DNA of 64,000 bases, from positions 1,813,001 through 1,877,000 of the forward strand of contig OY288189.1 in NCBI GenBank assembly GCA_958439205.1. The letters run 5' to 3'. Position numbers and translations under genes: made by a program. Origin of the DNA: an uncultured Allorhizobium sp. (lineage in GTDB: Bacteria; Pseudomonadota; Alphaproteobacteria; Rhizobiales; Rhizobiaceae). Under the pieces are notes generated by a model, which was not told where the DNA came from, did not search any database, and saw only the letters and a list, made by a program, of their open reading frames with translations. The first letter of the stretch is position 1. Every line of letters begins with the position of its first letter. Positions 26,535-36,193 of the stretch are shown one piece after another.

Positions 26535-27545
26535 TCAGATGAGCTTGGCGAGCGCCACAGCCGTGTCCGACATGCGGTTGGAGAAGCCCCACTCGTTGTC
26601 ATACCAGGTCAGGATGCGGACGAAGTTGCCTTCGAGAACCTTGGTCTGGTCGAGCGCGAAGATCGAGGAGTGGCTGTCATGGTTGAAGTCACGGGAAACC
26701 AGCGGCTCGTCGGTGTAGCCGAGGATGCCCTTCAGCGCGCCGTTGGAGGCGGCGATGATGGCGTCGTTGATTTCCTGCGCGGTGGTATTCTTCTTGGCGA
26801 CGAACTTGAAGTCGACGACCGAGACGTTCGGGGTCGGCACGCGGATCGAGGTACCGTCGAGACGGCCCTTGAGGTGCGGGAGCACGAGGCCAACGGCCTT
26901 GGCTGCACCCGTCGAGGTCGGGATCATGGACAGGGCTGCGGCGCGAGCGCGGTACAGGTCCTTGTGCATGGTGTCGAGCGTCGGCTGGTCGCCGGTATAG
27001 GAGTGGATCGTGGTCATGAAGCCGTGGTCGATGCCGACGGCGTCATCCAGCGTCTTGACGACCGGAACCAGGCAGTTGGTCGTGCAGGATGCGTTGGAGA
27101 TGACCAGGTGGTCCTTGGTCAGCTGGTCGTGGTTGACGCCGAAGACGACCGTCAGGTCGGCGCCATCGGCCGGAGCCGAGACGATGACGCGCTTGGCGCC
27201 AGCCTGAAGGTGAAGGGCAGCCTTGTCACGCGAGGTGAAGATGCCCGTGCATTCCATGGCGATGTCGACGCCGAGTTCCTTGTGGGGAAGCGTTGCCGGA
27301 TCCTTGATCGCGGTGACCTTGATCGGCTTGCCGCCGTCGATGATGATCGTGTCGCCTTCGACCTTGACCGTGGCCGGGAACTTGCCGTGGATCGAGTCGT
27401 AACGCAGCAGATGCGCGTTCGTCTCGACCGGGCCGAGATCGTTGATGGCGACGACTTCGATGTCGGTGCGGCCGGATTCGACGATGGCGCGGAGAACGTT
27501 ACGTCCGATACGGCCGAAGCCGTTGATGGCAACTTTCACAGTCAT
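26535..27545 (-). CDS. gap: glyceraldehyde-3-phosphate dehydrogenase
   Basis: A 336-residue NAD-dependent enzyme of glycolysis. It starts [19 protein letters not shown], has the active-site [12 protein letters not shown] with the catalytic Cys, and ends with [12 protein letters not shown]. It lies 75 bp downstream of tkt on the same strand and is probably co-transcribed with it. Confidence 0.98.
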   Translation of the reverse strand: MTVKVAINGFGRIGRNVLRAIVESGRTDIEVVAINDLGPVETNAHLLRYDSIHGKFPATVKVEGDTIIIDGGKPIKVTAIKDPATLPHKELGVDIAMECTGIFTSRDKAALHLQAGAKRVIVSAPADGADLTVVFGVNHDQLTKDHLVISNASCTTNCLVPVVKTLDDAVGIDHGFMTTIHSYTGDQPTLDTMHKDLYRARAAALSMIPTSTGAAKAVGLVLPHLKGRLDGTSIRVPTPNVSVVDFKFVAKKNTTAQEINDAIIAASNGALKGILGYTDEPLVSRDFNHDSHSSIFALDQTKVLEGNFVRILTWYDNEWGFSNRMSDTAVALAKLI

Positions 27546-27585
27546 TGGTGCACTCCCGATTGAATATTGAGCTCTTGGGCAATGT

Positions 27586-27609
27586 CAGGGCGCCCCAGGG
27601 GACGCCCTG
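27586..27609. other. imperfect palindrome in the tkt-gap gap
   Basis: Arms CAGGGCG/CGCCCTG enclose CCCCAGGGGA, giving a near-palindromic 24-bp element between tkt and gap. No T run follows on the minus strand. It could be a processing or partial termination hairpin. Confidence 0.35.
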
Positions 27610-27620
27610 GCGGGATTGTG

Positions 27621-29603
27621 TCAGGCAAGCTTGGCTTCGGCGGCGGCCACGACGGCGTCCGCTGTGATGCCGAAGTGCTTGTAGAGTTCCTTGGCAGGAC
27701 CGGAGGCGCCGAAGGACTTCATGCCGATGAAGGTGCCGGTGGAGCCGATGATCGCGTCCCAGCCCTGGCGAATGCCGGCTTCGACGGCGATCTTGACGGG
27801 CGCGTTGCCGATGATCGCTTCCTGGTAGTCAGCGTCCTGCTCGAAGAAGAGTTCGAAGCAGGGAACGGAAACGACGCGGGCGGAGATGCCCTTGGCTTCC
27901 AGCTGCTGCTGGGCCTTCATCGCGATCTCAACTTCCGAACCGGAGGCGAAGATCGAGACCTTGGCGTCGCTGGCCGAGATCAGCTCATAGGCGCCCTGAG
28001 CACAAAGATTGCGCTCTTCATATTCGGTACGGGCCGGGATCAGGTTCTGACGCGTCAGCGCGATGCCGGACGGACGATCCTTGGTTTCGAGCGCAACCTG
28101 CCAGCATTCCACCGTTTCCGTGGCGTCAGCCGGGCGGAACATCATCAGGTTCGGAATGGCACGGAGCGCTGCCATGTGCTCGACCGGCTGGTGGGTCGGG
28201 CCGTCTTCGCCAAGACCGATGGAATCATGGGTCAGGACGTGGATGACGCGGATGCCCATGAGCGCGGCCAGACGGATCGACGGACGGCAGTAATCGGAGA
28301 AGATCAGGAAGCCGCCGGAATAGGGGATCAGGCCGCCATGCAGCGCAATCCCGTTCATGGCAGCCGCCATGCCGTGCTCGCGGATACCGTAATGGATGTA
28401 ACGGCCGGAGAAGTCGGTCGGGGTGATCGACTTGGTCTGGCTGGTCTTGGTGTTGTTCGAGCCGGTCAGGTCGGCGGAGCCGCCGAGCGTTTCGGTGACG
28501 ACACCGTTGATGACTTCGAGGGCATCTTCCGAAGCCTTGCGGGTTGCGACCGTCGGCTTGGTTTCAGCGAGCTTCTTCTTGTAGGCGTCGACGGCGCCGG
28601 CGAGCGTGCCGGGCAGTTCGCCAGCGAAGCGGCGGTTGAATTCGGCGCGCTTTTCGGCGTCGGCACCAGCGAGGCGGGCTTCCCAGTCCTTGCGGGTCTT
28701 GGTCGAACGCAGGCCGGCGAGGCGCCAGGCGTCGAGCACGTCAGCGGGGATCGAGAAGGCTTCCTCGTTCCAGCCGAGCGCCTTGCGGGTGGCGGCAATT
28801 TCATCGGCGCCGAGCGGCGAACCGTGAACCTTGTGGGTGCCGGCCTTGTTCGGCGCGCCGAAGCCGATGACGGTCTTCGCGGCGATCATGGTCGGCTTGT
28901 CGGACTTCTTGGCCGTTTCAATGGCTGCAGCGATCGCTTCCGGATCGTGGCCGTCGATGGCGATCGTGTTCCAGTTTGCCGCGCGGAAGCGGGCATGCTG
29001 GTCGGTCGAGTCGGCGAGCGAGATCGCCCCGTCGATCGAGATGCCGTTATCGTCCCAGAAGACGATCAGCTTGTTGAGCTTCAGGTGGCCGGCGAGCGTG
29101 ATCGCTTCCTGGCTGATGCCTTCCATGAGGCAGCCGTCACCGGCAAGCACGTAGGTATAGTGGTTCTGCAGTTCGGCGCCGAACTCGTTTTCGAGCTTCT
29201 TTTCGGCGAGCGCCATGCCGACGGCCGTGGCAATGCCCTGGCCGAGCGGACCGGTGGTCGTTTCGATGCCGGAGGCGTGGCCATATTCCGGGTGGCCGGC
29301 AGTCTTGGCACCGAGCTGACGGAAGGACTTGATGTCCTCGATCGTCATGTCCTCATAGCCGGTTAGATAGAGGAGCGAGTAGATCAGCATGGAGCCGTGG
29401 CCGGCCGACAGCACGAAGCGGTCGCGGTCAGGCCAGAGCGGGTTCTTCGGGTCGAAGCTCAGGTAGCGGGTGAAAAGAACGGTCGCGACATCGGCGCAGC
29501 CCATGGGCATGCCGGGATGGCCGGAATTGGCCTTTTCCACTGCATCCATGGCGAGGAAACGGATCGCATTCGCCATCCGCTGATGTTTTTCGGGAGAAAT
29601 CAT
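27621..29603 (-). CDS. tkt: transketolase
   Basis: A 660-residue thiamine diphosphate enzyme that moves two-carbon units in the pentose phosphate pathway. It contains SGHPGMPMG near the N terminus, the ThDP motif [13 protein letters not shown], and the C-terminal region GADYTPSI-like [17 protein letters not shown]. First gene of the tkt-gap set. The N terminus ([20 protein letters not shown]) is the family's usual one. Confidence 0.97.
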   Translation of the reverse strand: MISPEKHQRMANAIRFLAMDAVEKANSGHPGMPMGCADVATVLFTRYLSFDPKNPLWPDRDRFVLSAGHGSMLIYSLLYLTGYEDMTIEDIKSFRQLGAKTAGHPEYGHASGIETTTGPLGQGIATAVGMALAEKKLENEFGAELQNHYTYVLAGDGCLMEGISQEAITLAGHLKLNKLIVFWDDNGISIDGAISLADSTDQHARFRAANWNTIAIDGHDPEAIAAAIETAKKSDKPTMIAAKTVIGFGAPNKAGTHKVHGSPLGADEIAATRKALGWNEEAFSIPADVLDAWRLAGLRSTKTRKDWEARLAGADAEKRAEFNRRFAGELPGTLAGAVDAYKKKLAETKPTVATRKASEDALEVINGVVTETLGGSADLTGSNNTKTSQTKSITPTDFSGRYIHYGIREHGMAAAMNGIALHGGLIPYSGGFLIFSDYCRPSIRLAALMGIRVIHVLTHDSIGLGEDGPTHQPVEHMAALRAIPNLMMFRPADATETVECWQVALETKDRPSGIALTRQNLIPARTEYEERNLCAQGAYELISASDAKVSIFASGSEVEIAMKAQQQLEAKGISARVVSVPCFELFFEQDADYQEAIIGNAPVKIAVEAGIRQGWDAIIGSTGTFIGMKSFGASGPAKELYKHFGITADAVVAAAEAKLA

Positions 29604-29944
29604 GGCTTATCCGCTTGTTCCGGGGCTTCGAGATACGGCCTGCCGGGACGGGCCGTCTGAACGGGGGTGATCCTTATCAGGTGCATCGCGCAAGTCAACA
29701 AATGGGCCGGCTTCGGGCGTTTCTGGGATCAAGAAAACATCTCTTTGCCTCTTTCCTGTGCGAGTTCCGAAGATGACTTCGGGAGCAGCAAATCGGGACA
29801 GTCTTCCACAGAATTGGCTTCTTCCAACGGCCCGCGCTTTATTGACGCGCGGCAAGCCCGGGGCTTACTGTCCCGGCACACATGGTCGGGGCGGCCACGA
29901 CGATTCGTGTAGCGAACAGACATCACTGAGGCAGGGGCGAACGA
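29604..29944. other. gene-free divergent region between tkt and the DUF4164 gene
   Basis: 341 bp that should contain both divergent promoters. I see a CCGAAG/CTTCGG hairpin at 29767-29782 and a larger nested inverted-repeat structure at 29794-29875, described separately. No credible reading frame. Confidence 0.55.
29794..29875 (+). other. nested inverted repeats, possible structured RNA
   Basis: Outer arms CGGGACAGT (29794-29802) and ACTGTCCCG (29867-29875) pair perfectly over 9 bp. Inside are a 6-bp hairpin CCGCGC/GCGCGG (29832-29852) and a short AAGCC/GGCTT hairpin next to the 3' arm. The whole looks like a closing stem with two inner hairpins, 70 nt upstream of the DUF4164-zapA genes. The strand is uncertain. 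Confidence 0.35.
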
Positions 29945-30217
29945 ATGCCGGCGGAAAATTCGGTTGATGCCGCGCTCGCAGCGCTACGGCAAGCTGTCGC
30001 CGGGCTCGAGAACGCCGTCGACATGCGTTTCGAAGCGGAGCGCGAGAGCACGGAGATCGACGGTGAAGTTCGGCGGGTTCATGCCGACCGGGCGCGGCTT
30101 GCCCAGGAGCTCGATCAGTCGGAGTTTCGGGCGAACCGCCTCGAAGAAGTCAACCGCGAGGTTTCCCGGCGTCTTGTCACGGCGATGGAAACGATCCGGG
30201 CGGTGCTCGACCGCTGA
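29945..30217 (+). CDS. DUF4164 coiled-coil protein
   Basis: A 90-residue acidic helical protein (MPAENSVDAALAALRQAVAGL, then RVHADRARLAQELDQSE) of DUF4164, with heptad periodicity over almost its entire length. The family is regularly found just upstream of zapA in Rhizobiales, and a link to cell division is inferred from that context only. The next gene, zapA, begins 68 bp later. Confidence 0.82.
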   Translation: MPAENSVDAALAALRQAVAGLENAVDMRFEAERESTEIDGEVRRVHADRARLAQELDQSEFRANRLEEVNREVSRRLVTAMETIRAVLDR

Positions 30218-30285
30218 ACGGTCGACAATAGCGTTAGTTGCTTCCGGCGTCAGAACGCCGCGCGTGAGAAAGAGTTGGAAGGCCG

Positions 30286-30666
30286 ATGTCGCAGGTGACA
30301 GTCACGATCGACGGAAAAGCCTATCGCATGGCTTGCGAGGAGGGCCAGGAGGCCCATCTCACCGAGCTTGCGAGCCAGTTCGATCGCTATGTCGGCCATC
30401 TCAAGGGACAGTTCGGCGAAATCGGCGATCTCCGGATCACCGTCATGGCCGGGATCATGGTCATGGACGAGATGGCGGAGATCAACCGCCGTCTGGCGGC
30501 CGCCGAAGCCGAGCTTGCCGGTTTTCGCGACGGGCGCGATACGGTCCTGTCAGGTGTGCATCACCGCGAGGAAGCCGTGGCGCATGCGATATCAGACCTT
30601 GCAGAGCGTCTGAACGGCATTACCCGCAAACTCACGCAGCGGCCCGCGCCCCAGCCTCAGGCCTGA
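30286..30666 (+). CDS. zapA: cell division protein ZapA
   Basis: A 126-residue protein starting MSQVTVTIDGKAYRMACEEG, with the ZapA globular head (HLTELASQFDRYVGHLKGQFG; DLRITVMAGIMVMDEM) followed by a short helical tail. ZapA binds and bundles FtsZ at the division site. It is followed by 6S RNA, as in many proteobacteria. Confidence 0.92.
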   Translation: MSQVTVTIDGKAYRMACEEGQEAHLTELASQFDRYVGHLKGQFGEIGDLRITVMAGIMVMDEMAEINRRLAAAEAELAGFRDGRDTVLSGVHHREEAVAHAISDLAERLNGITRKLTQRPAPQPQA

Positions 30667-30718
30667 GGACTATTTGCCAAGGCCACTGGCGCATTGCCCG
30701 CGAAGCGCCTATATCTGA

Positions 30719-30882
30719 ATTGCGGTCTGCGCCTCACGACAGGAACCACAATCCCTGGGGCCATACTCGATCCAAAGGGAGCTGTCCCTGGCCGGGCCCG
30801 TGGGCTCGGACATATGGCGCCCACCTACGTTTGTAGGCACCCAGGATCGTAAAAATCCACCGGTTGCCGTGGATCGCACCTT
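30719..30882 (+). ncRNA. ssrS: 6S RNA
   Basis: A run of about 160 nt directly after zapA that shows the 6S layout. A terminal helix TGCGGTC (30721-30727) pairs with GATCGCA (30872-30878) with one G-U pair. The interior is GC-rich and includes CCCTGGGGCC and GGCGCCCACC, with an apical hairpin CCTACGTTTGTAGG. A CTATAT -10 element ends 6 nt before the proposed 5' end. 6S RNA sequesters the housekeeping RNA polymerase in slow growth. The order zapA-6S-ygfA is the usual one, except that a chemoreceptor lies before ygfA here. Exact ends are estimates. Confidence 0.78.
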
Positions 30883-30903
30883 TTCATCTCATCGAGATCA
30901 TAC

Positions 30904-30939
30904 AAAAAAGCCGCCGCGATCGCTCGCGACGGCTTTTTG
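30904..30939. terminator. bidirectional terminator between 6S RNA and a chemoreceptor gene
   Basis: A 15-bp stem with one mismatch, starting AAAAAGCCG and ending CGGCTTTTT around a 4-nt loop. It has A and T tails on both sides and sits 18 nt after the stop of the minus-strand chemoreceptor gene. Confidence 0.85.
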
Positions 30940-30957
30940 TTGGTTGGGCGGCTGGGA

Positions 30958-32985
30958 TCAGAATTCTTCCCAGTTGTCCTGCGATGCGGCTGCGGCTGTG
31001 TTGCCGCCGCCGAATGCCTTGGCGAGGTTGCCGACCATCTTGCGGGCCGGGGAGGCAACGGGCCGGGTTTCGGCTGCAGCAGCAGCCGGGCGTGCGGCCG
31101 GGCGGTAGGCAGGTGCCGATGCGGAGTAGGTCGGTGCAGCAGACGAGCGGGCGGCAGAGGTTGCCGCGCCGGCCATGCGGAACTGCGAGACGAGGCCTGC
31201 GAGGTTGCGGGCGCTGTCGGCAAGGCGGTGCGTGACGGCGGTTGCCTCTTCCACCATGGCGGCGTTCTTCTGGGTGAACTGGTCCATGTGGTTGACGGAG
31301 CCGTTGATCTCGTTGAGCGCGGTCGACTGTTCACGTGCAGCAGACGCGATGGACGTGATGTGGTCGTTGATGACGGCCACCTGGCTGGAGATCTCACCCA
31401 GCGCGTTGCCGGTCTGCTGGACGAGCGAGACGCCGCCGGCGACGGCTTCGCCCGACTTGTTGATCAGCGCCTTGATGTCCTTGGCAGCATTTGCAGAACG
31501 CTGAGCCAGTTCGCGGACTTCCTGGGCGACGACGGCAAAGCCCTTGCCGGCTTCACCGGCACGCGCGGCCTCAACACCGGCGTTCAGCGCCAAGAGGTTG
31601 GTCTGGAAAGCGATTTCGTCGATGACGTTGATGATCTTCGAGATTTCGCTGGATGCCTGCTCGATGCGGCTCATCGCCTCGATCGCGTTGGAGACGACCT
31701 TGCTGGAATTCTCGGTGCTCTGGCGCGCCTTGGTTGCCATGGCCGCCGCTTCGTCGGCCTTGGAAGAGGAGCCACGGACGGTCGAAGTGATCTGTTCGAG
31801 GGCGGCGGAGGTTTCTTCCAGCGAGGCAGCCTGCTGCTCGGTACGCTTCGAGAGATCGTCGGTGGCAGAGCGCATTTCGGCAGAGCTTGCCTCGATGCCG
31901 CTGGTTTCCACGCGAATTTCAGCAAGCGTGCTGCTGAGCTTCTCGACGGAGGCGTTGAAGTCGACGCGCAGACGGTCGAGGTTGCCGGTGAAGGTGCGAT
32001 CGATGCGGACCGTGAGGTCGCCATCGCTCAAACGGTTCAGACAGTCGGCGAGTACGTCGACGGCTTCCTGGACGATGCGCGAGTCTTCGGCCTTCGCCTT
32101 CTCGTTCTCTGCACGGTCGCGTTCGCCCTGAGCGGCTGCTTCTGCGGCGCGACGCTCGATTTCGATCTTCTGAATGGCGCTTTCACGGAAAACGTTGATC
32201 GAGCGGGCGAGGGCGCCGATCTCGTTGTGCAGATGCTGATCCGGAACGGAGGTCTCGAGCTGGCCGGAAGCCAGGCGGTCGGCAACGGCGGTCAGGCGGG
32301 GCAGCGAACCGACGATACGGCGAACGAGCAGTCCCACGAGCGTGGCCGCGATCAAAAGCACGATGAGGGCGGTCGTGCCGATGGCATAGGTCATCTCGGT
32401 GGCAATGCTGTTGATGTCGGCCTTGCGAACGCCGGCATAGAGGATGCCGAGCACGTCACCGGCCGGAGAGAAGATCGGCTGGTAGATCGTGTAGTAGGGC
32501 GTTTCCAGGATGACGGCTTCGCCGCGATAGATCTGGCCCTTGACCGAGAAGGGATAGACGGCGCCGGTCTGGCCGAGTGCCGTGCCAACCGCACGGTTGC
32601 CGTCAGGCTTGATGATGTTGGTGGTGCGGCGCCAGAAGTCCTTGCTCTCTGCGTCCCAGGCGAAGATCGTCGCCGTCTGGCCGGTCATGCGGCCGATCGT
32701 GTCGATCATCGTGTGTTCGGTGAATTCCTTCGGGATCCCTTCCATCACAATCCGCTCGACATTGCCGTCCTTCGCCCAGGTCACCTTGGTGCCCGGCAGG
32801 TCGCGCTCGATGATGGTCGCGGCTGTACGAAGGCTTGCGTCCTGGCCGGCAATCGCCTGCTGCTGGATGCGCGTCTCAATGCTGCCGGAGATGACCCACG
32901 CCACGGCTCCGAGCGCCGCGATCAGGATCATGACCGTCGTCGCGGTGATTGTTTTCGTGATGCCGAAGCGCGAAAAGAACTGCAT
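30958..32985 (-). CDS. methyl-accepting chemotaxis protein with Cache sensor and CheR-docking tail
   Basis: A 675-residue chemoreceptor. Helix 1 is at about residues 10-34. A periplasmic Cache-type domain follows (about 35-200, with [20 protein letters not shown]). Helix 2 is at about 205-225, then come HAMP and a long helical linker. The signalling domain has the invariant tip [20 protein letters not shown]. After a Pro/Ala-rich linker the last residues are NWEEF, a docking pentapeptide for CheR/CheB like NWETF in E. coli. The ligand is unknown. The gene lies antisense between 6S RNA and ygfA. Confidence 0.93.
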   Translation of the reverse strand: MQFFSRFGITKTITATTVMILIAALGAVAWVISGSIETRIQQQAIAGQDASLRTAATIIERDLPGTKVTWAKDGNVERIVMEGIPKEFTEHTMIDTIGRMTGQTATIFAWDAESKDFWRRTTNIIKPDGNRAVGTALGQTGAVYPFSVKGQIYRGEAVILETPYYTIYQPIFSPAGDVLGILYAGVRKADINSIATEMTYAIGTTALIVLLIAATLVGLLVRRIVGSLPRLTAVADRLASGQLETSVPDQHLHNEIGALARSINVFRESAIQKIEIERRAAEAAAQGERDRAENEKAKAEDSRIVQEAVDVLADCLNRLSDGDLTVRIDRTFTGNLDRLRVDFNASVEKLSSTLAEIRVETSGIEASSAEMRSATDDLSKRTEQQAASLEETSAALEQITSTVRGSSSKADEAAAMATKARQSTENSSKVVSNAIEAMSRIEQASSEISKIINVIDEIAFQTNLLALNAGVEAARAGEAGKGFAVVAQEVRELAQRSANAAKDIKALINKSGEAVAGGVSLVQQTGNALGEISSQVAVINDHITSIASAAREQSTALNEINGSVNHMDQFTQKNAAMVEEATAVTHRLADSARNLAGLVSQFRMAGAATSAARSSAAPTYSASAPAYRPAARPAAAAAETRPVASPARKMVGNLAKAFGGGNTAAAASQDNWEEF

Positions 32986-33148
32986 AGGAATGCCCCTTGA
33001 ACGTTGTCTTGATCCTTAGTCTAAGCGCTTTGAGTTAATCCTTGGTTTTTTAGGGTATTTTCAAATCAAGTTGACGAAGGGCAAAAACACGATTTTCTGG
33101 TGTCTGGCCTCCCCATATTTGGCGAGGTTGCGAAGAAAGGGGCCGCAG

Positions 33149-33730
33149 GTGGTGGAAAAGCGGGAATTGAAGGCCGAAATCCGCAAGGCGCGACTGGCGG
33201 TCCGAGATGCGATCCCGGCGGAGCTGAGGCTCGAGCACAGCCTCACAATGGCAGAGCATGCCGGCGACGCTCTGGAGATGGAGCCGGGGATCGTTGTCTC
33301 CGGCTTTTTCCCGATCCGGTCCGAGGCGGATATCCGCCCCCTGATGGCGCGGCTCAAGGCACGGGGTGCGCGCCTCTGCCTGCCCGTCGTCATGGACAAG
33401 GAGACGATCGTCTTTCGCGAACTCGTGGCCGGTGCAGAACTCGTCAATACCGGCTTCGGCACCCGTGGCCCGGGGCCGGAGGCTGCCGTTCTCGACCCGG
33501 ATCTGCTCCTGGTTCCGCTCTCCGCCTTTGATGCGAGCGGCAACCGGATCGGCTATGGTGCAGGCCATTATGACCGCGCGATCGCTCGTCTGAGGGAAAA
33601 AGGCCGGCATCCGCGGCTGATCGGCATTGCATTCGACTGTCAGGAGGTGGCAGAAGTGCCCTTCGAGGCCCATGATGTCCGGCTAGAGGCCGTGCTGACC
33701 GAAAGCGGCCTCAAAAGATTCATGGAGTGA
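33149..33730 (+). CDS. ygfA: 5-formyltetrahydrofolate cyclo-ligase
   Basis: A protein of about 193 residues that converts 5-formyl-THF to 5,10-methenyl-THF with ATP. It has KRELKAEIRKARLA at the N terminus, the substrate loop FFPIRSEADIRPLM and the conserved GNRIGYGAGHYDR ATP loop. No ATG fits; I chose the GTG at 33149, with AAAGG 8 nt upstream (a second GTG at 33152 is as likely). YmdB follows 10 bp later. Confidence 0.9.
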   Translation: MVEKRELKAEIRKARLAVRDAIPAELRLEHSLTMAEHAGDALEMEPGIVVSGFFPIRSEADIRPLMARLKARGARLCLPVVMDKETIVFRELVAGAELVNTGFGTRGPGPEAAVLDPDLLLVPLSAFDASGNRIGYGAGHYDRAIARLREKGRHPRLIGIAFDCQEVAEVPFEAHDVRLEAVLTESGLKRFME

Positions 33731-33740
33731 TTGGACGAAA

Positions 33741-34565
33741 ATGCGACTTCTGTTCCTCGGAGACATGGTGGGCAAGACCGGACGTACGGCTGTATGGGAG
33801 CGGTTGCCGGGCCTGATCTCCGACCTGAAGCTCGATTTCGTCATTGTCAACGGCGAGAACGCTGCCGGCGGCTTCGGCATCACCGAGGACATCTATCTCG
33901 AGACGATCAATGCCGGGGCAGACGTCGTTACCACCGGGAACCATGTCTGGGACCAGAAGGAGGCCGTCTCCTTCTGTACGCGCCATGACCAATTCCTGCG
34001 CCCCGCAAACTATCCCGCCGGCACACCGGGCAAGGGCTCCGGCCTGTTTTATGCCCGGAACGGCGCGCGCGTGCTTGTCGCCAACATCATGGGCCGCGTC
34101 TTCATGCATCCCGAGCTCGACGATCCCTTCAAGTCGGCCGAAACGATCCTGGCGGCCTGTCCGCTCAAGGAGCAGGCAGACGTCATCGTCTTCGACTTCC
34201 ACGCGGAGGCGACCAGCGAGAAGCAGTGCTTCGGGCATTTCGTCGATGGCCGTGCGAGCTTTGTCGTCGGCACCCATACGCACGTGCCAACGGCCGACCA
34301 CCAGATCTTGAACGGTGGCACGGCCTATATGTCGGATGCCGGCATGTGCGGCGACTATGACTCGTCGCTTGGGATGGAGAAGGAAGAGCCACTCAACCGC
34401 TTCATCTCCAAAATGCCGAAGGGGCGTTTTGAGGCGGCGAGCGGTCCGGCCACGATCTGCGGCGTTGGCGTCGAGATTTCCGATGCGACAGGCCTTGCGG
34501 AGAAGATCGCGCCGCTCCGGCTCGGACCGCGCCTCGCCGAGACGATCCCGCCGTTCTGGGCCTGA
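33741..34565 (+). CDS. ymdB: YmdB/TIGR00282 family metallophosphoesterase
   Basis: A 274-residue calcineurin-like phosphoesterase. Metal-binding motifs are present in order: FLGDMVGK, VNGENAAGG, TTGNHVWD and VVGTHTHVPTAD. In Bacillus, YmdB acts on 2',3'-cyclic nucleotides and affects biofilm and motility; the rhizobial role is not established. It follows ygfA after 10 bp and is probably in the same transcript. Confidence 0.93.
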   Translation: MRLLFLGDMVGKTGRTAVWERLPGLISDLKLDFVIVNGENAAGGFGITEDIYLETINAGADVVTTGNHVWDQKEAVSFCTRHDQFLRPANYPAGTPGKGSGLFYARNGARVLVANIMGRVFMHPELDDPFKSAETILAACPLKEQADVIVFDFHAEATSEKQCFGHFVDGRASFVVGTHTHVPTADHQILNGGTAYMSDAGMCGDYDSSLGMEKEEPLNRFISKMPKGRFEAASGPATICGVGVEISDATGLAEKIAPLRLGPRLAETIPPFWA

Positions 34566-34672
34566 GCGTCCCGCGATAACGCCATTGTGACGCTCGCAGA
34601 CGGGGAGGCCGCTTTACGCTTTCCCGACGCTCCCGCATTCTGAGCCGCAGGGAAGACGGTGCAGGGAGCGGC

Positions 34673-35515
34673 ATGATGCTGAGACTGGTGTTGTCCACGA
34701 TGGCGCTCACGGCTTTGGCCGGCAGCGTGTTTGCACAGGAAGCCAATCGGCCACAGGTCAGCCAATGTCAGCTGATCGCCGAGAAGATCCCGAATGTTCA
34801 ATATGCCAATTTCACCCCGCCAGCATCGGGTGCTCCGGCCCTTACACTTGCGCAGGTGCAGGAAGACGTTGTCATCACCTTCGTCGGACATTCGACCTTC
34901 CAGATCGATACGCCCGGCGGCATTTCGATTGCCACTGACTTCAACGGATGGCTGAGGACGTCGCGCACGCCCGATGTCGTGACGATGAACAAGGCGCATT
35001 CAAGCCATTACACGCTCAATCCGGATCCTGCGATCGGTGCTGTTCTGCAGGGCTGGAACGAGACGCAGCCCGGACAGCCCGTAGAGCATCGCCTCGTGGT
35101 TGGGGACGCGTATATCCGCAACGTGCCGACGGATATCCGCGACTGGGGCGGATCAATGGAGGCAAACGGCAATTCGATTTTCATCTTCGAAGTGGCGGGT
35201 CTCTGCATCGGGCATCTCGGCCATCTGCATCATGAGCTCACCGATACGCATTATGGCGAGATTGGCCGCCTGGATATTCTGATGGTGCCTGTCGACGGTG
35301 GACTGACGCTCGGCGCCGACAGCATGAGCCGGATCGTCAAACGGTTACGATCCGCCGTGATCCTGCCCATGCATCGCCGAGGTCCGCCGATCGAAACCTT
35401 CCTGTCGATGTTCGACGACAGTTTCGATACGCAGATCTCGGAAAACCGCGGCTTCACCGTGTCCATGCGGACATTGCCGAAGAAGCCGCTGATCCTCGTG
35501 CTTCAGGGGGTCTGA
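34673..35515 (+). CDS. secreted MBL-fold hydrolase
   Basis: A 280-residue protein with a signal peptide (LSTMALTALAGSVFAQ) and a metallo-beta-lactamase-like fold (VVITFVGHSTFQIDTPGGI, then GLCIGHLGHLHHEL and VDGGLTLG). The usual HxHxDH zinc motif is changed to a KAHSSHYT segment, so the metal site or activity may be altered. The substrate is unknown. Two adjacent ATG codons (34673 and 34676) are possible starts. Confidence 0.82.
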   Translation: MMLRLVLSTMALTALAGSVFAQEANRPQVSQCQLIAEKIPNVQYANFTPPASGAPALTLAQVQEDVVITFVGHSTFQIDTPGGISIATDFNGWLRTSRTPDVVTMNKAHSSHYTLNPDPAIGAVLQGWNETQPGQPVEHRLVVGDAYIRNVPTDIRDWGGSMEANGNSIFIFEVAGLCIGHLGHLHHELTDTHYGEIGRLDILMVPVDGGLTLGADSMSRIVKRLRSAVILPMHRRGPPIETFLSMFDDSFDTQISENRGFTVSMRTLPKKPLILVLQGV

Positions 35516-35531
35516 CCCGACTCCCTTCGCC

Positions 35532-36035
35532 TCAGGCGAAGCGGACGTGACGGTGGACGCCGACGTCAGGCATCTTTTCCGGGTTGAGGTTCGCCTTGGC
35601 GATTTCCCAGCCGAACTTGATGGTGCTGCCCGTTGAGGCCCAGATCTCGCCCTCGTCGAGGGAAAGCGCCAGCATGGTGAGGAGGGGATCGGACTTGCCG
35701 CCCTCATACCAGGCTGCCACGACCGAGTTCCAGTATTCGTCGATCTTGGCTTGGTCCTTGACGACAGTCAGGCTGCCGGTCAGCGAGGCATGATAGTCGT
35801 GGTTCTTGCCGACGACGCAGAACTGGCCGCGGCTGCCTTGACGAAGTGCCTTCACAAGATCGGTGTCGGTCTTGGTGTAGAACCAGATGATATGTGTCGA
35901 GCGATCCGCCTGCGGTGCCATGGGCCGCATGAGAAGATCGGAGCCGACGAGACCGAGCATGCCGGCATGCACGTCGTCGATTTCCTCCCAAAGCTGTTCT
36001 ACGGGATTTTCCTTGGCTTCAGTGAAGCTTGCCAT
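35532..36035 (-). CDS. pyridoxamine 5'-phosphate oxidase-like (general stress) protein
   Basis: A 167-residue split-barrel flavin-binding protein (HAGMLGLVGSDLLMRPMAPQ, IIWFYTKTDTDLVKAL, GKNHDYHASLTGSL), close to the general stress protein 26 type. It probably binds FMN or a related cofactor; no reaction is known. AAGGAGA precedes the ATG at 36035. It converges with the MBL gene across a small CTTCGCC/GGCGAAG hairpin that includes its stop codon. Confidence 0.88.
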   Translation of the reverse strand: MASFTEAKENPVEQLWEEIDDVHAGMLGLVGSDLLMRPMAPQADRSTHIIWFYTKTDTDLVKALRQGSRGQFCVVGKNHDYHASLTGSLTVVKDQAKIDEYWNSVVAAWYEGGKSDPLLTMLALSLDEGEIWASTGSTIKFGWEIAKANLNPEKMPDVGVHRHVRFA

Positions 36036-36193
36036 CTTTTGTCTCCTTCGGTTTTGCCGTGGAGGCAACGAAGTTCAAGGTCAGATGTTCCTCACCCAGC
36101 GGCGCTTTGCAGAGGGCTGATGACCCTTGAACCGGGCGGATTTCGCCCGTATAAGGCGCCCATTCCCAACATACAGACCTGATCAGGGGTGCC

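Noticed and set aside
30937..33000. Plus-strand open frame of 687 codons
   Set aside because: It is fully antisense to the chemoreceptor gene, has Gly/Asp/Val-rich low-information composition and no known domain. It is a shadow frame in GC-rich DNA.
32985..33070. CtrA-type site upstream of the first chemoreceptor
   Set aside because: TTAA and TTAG are 10 bp apart and one half is imperfect, so it does not meet the TTAA-N7-TTAA pattern.
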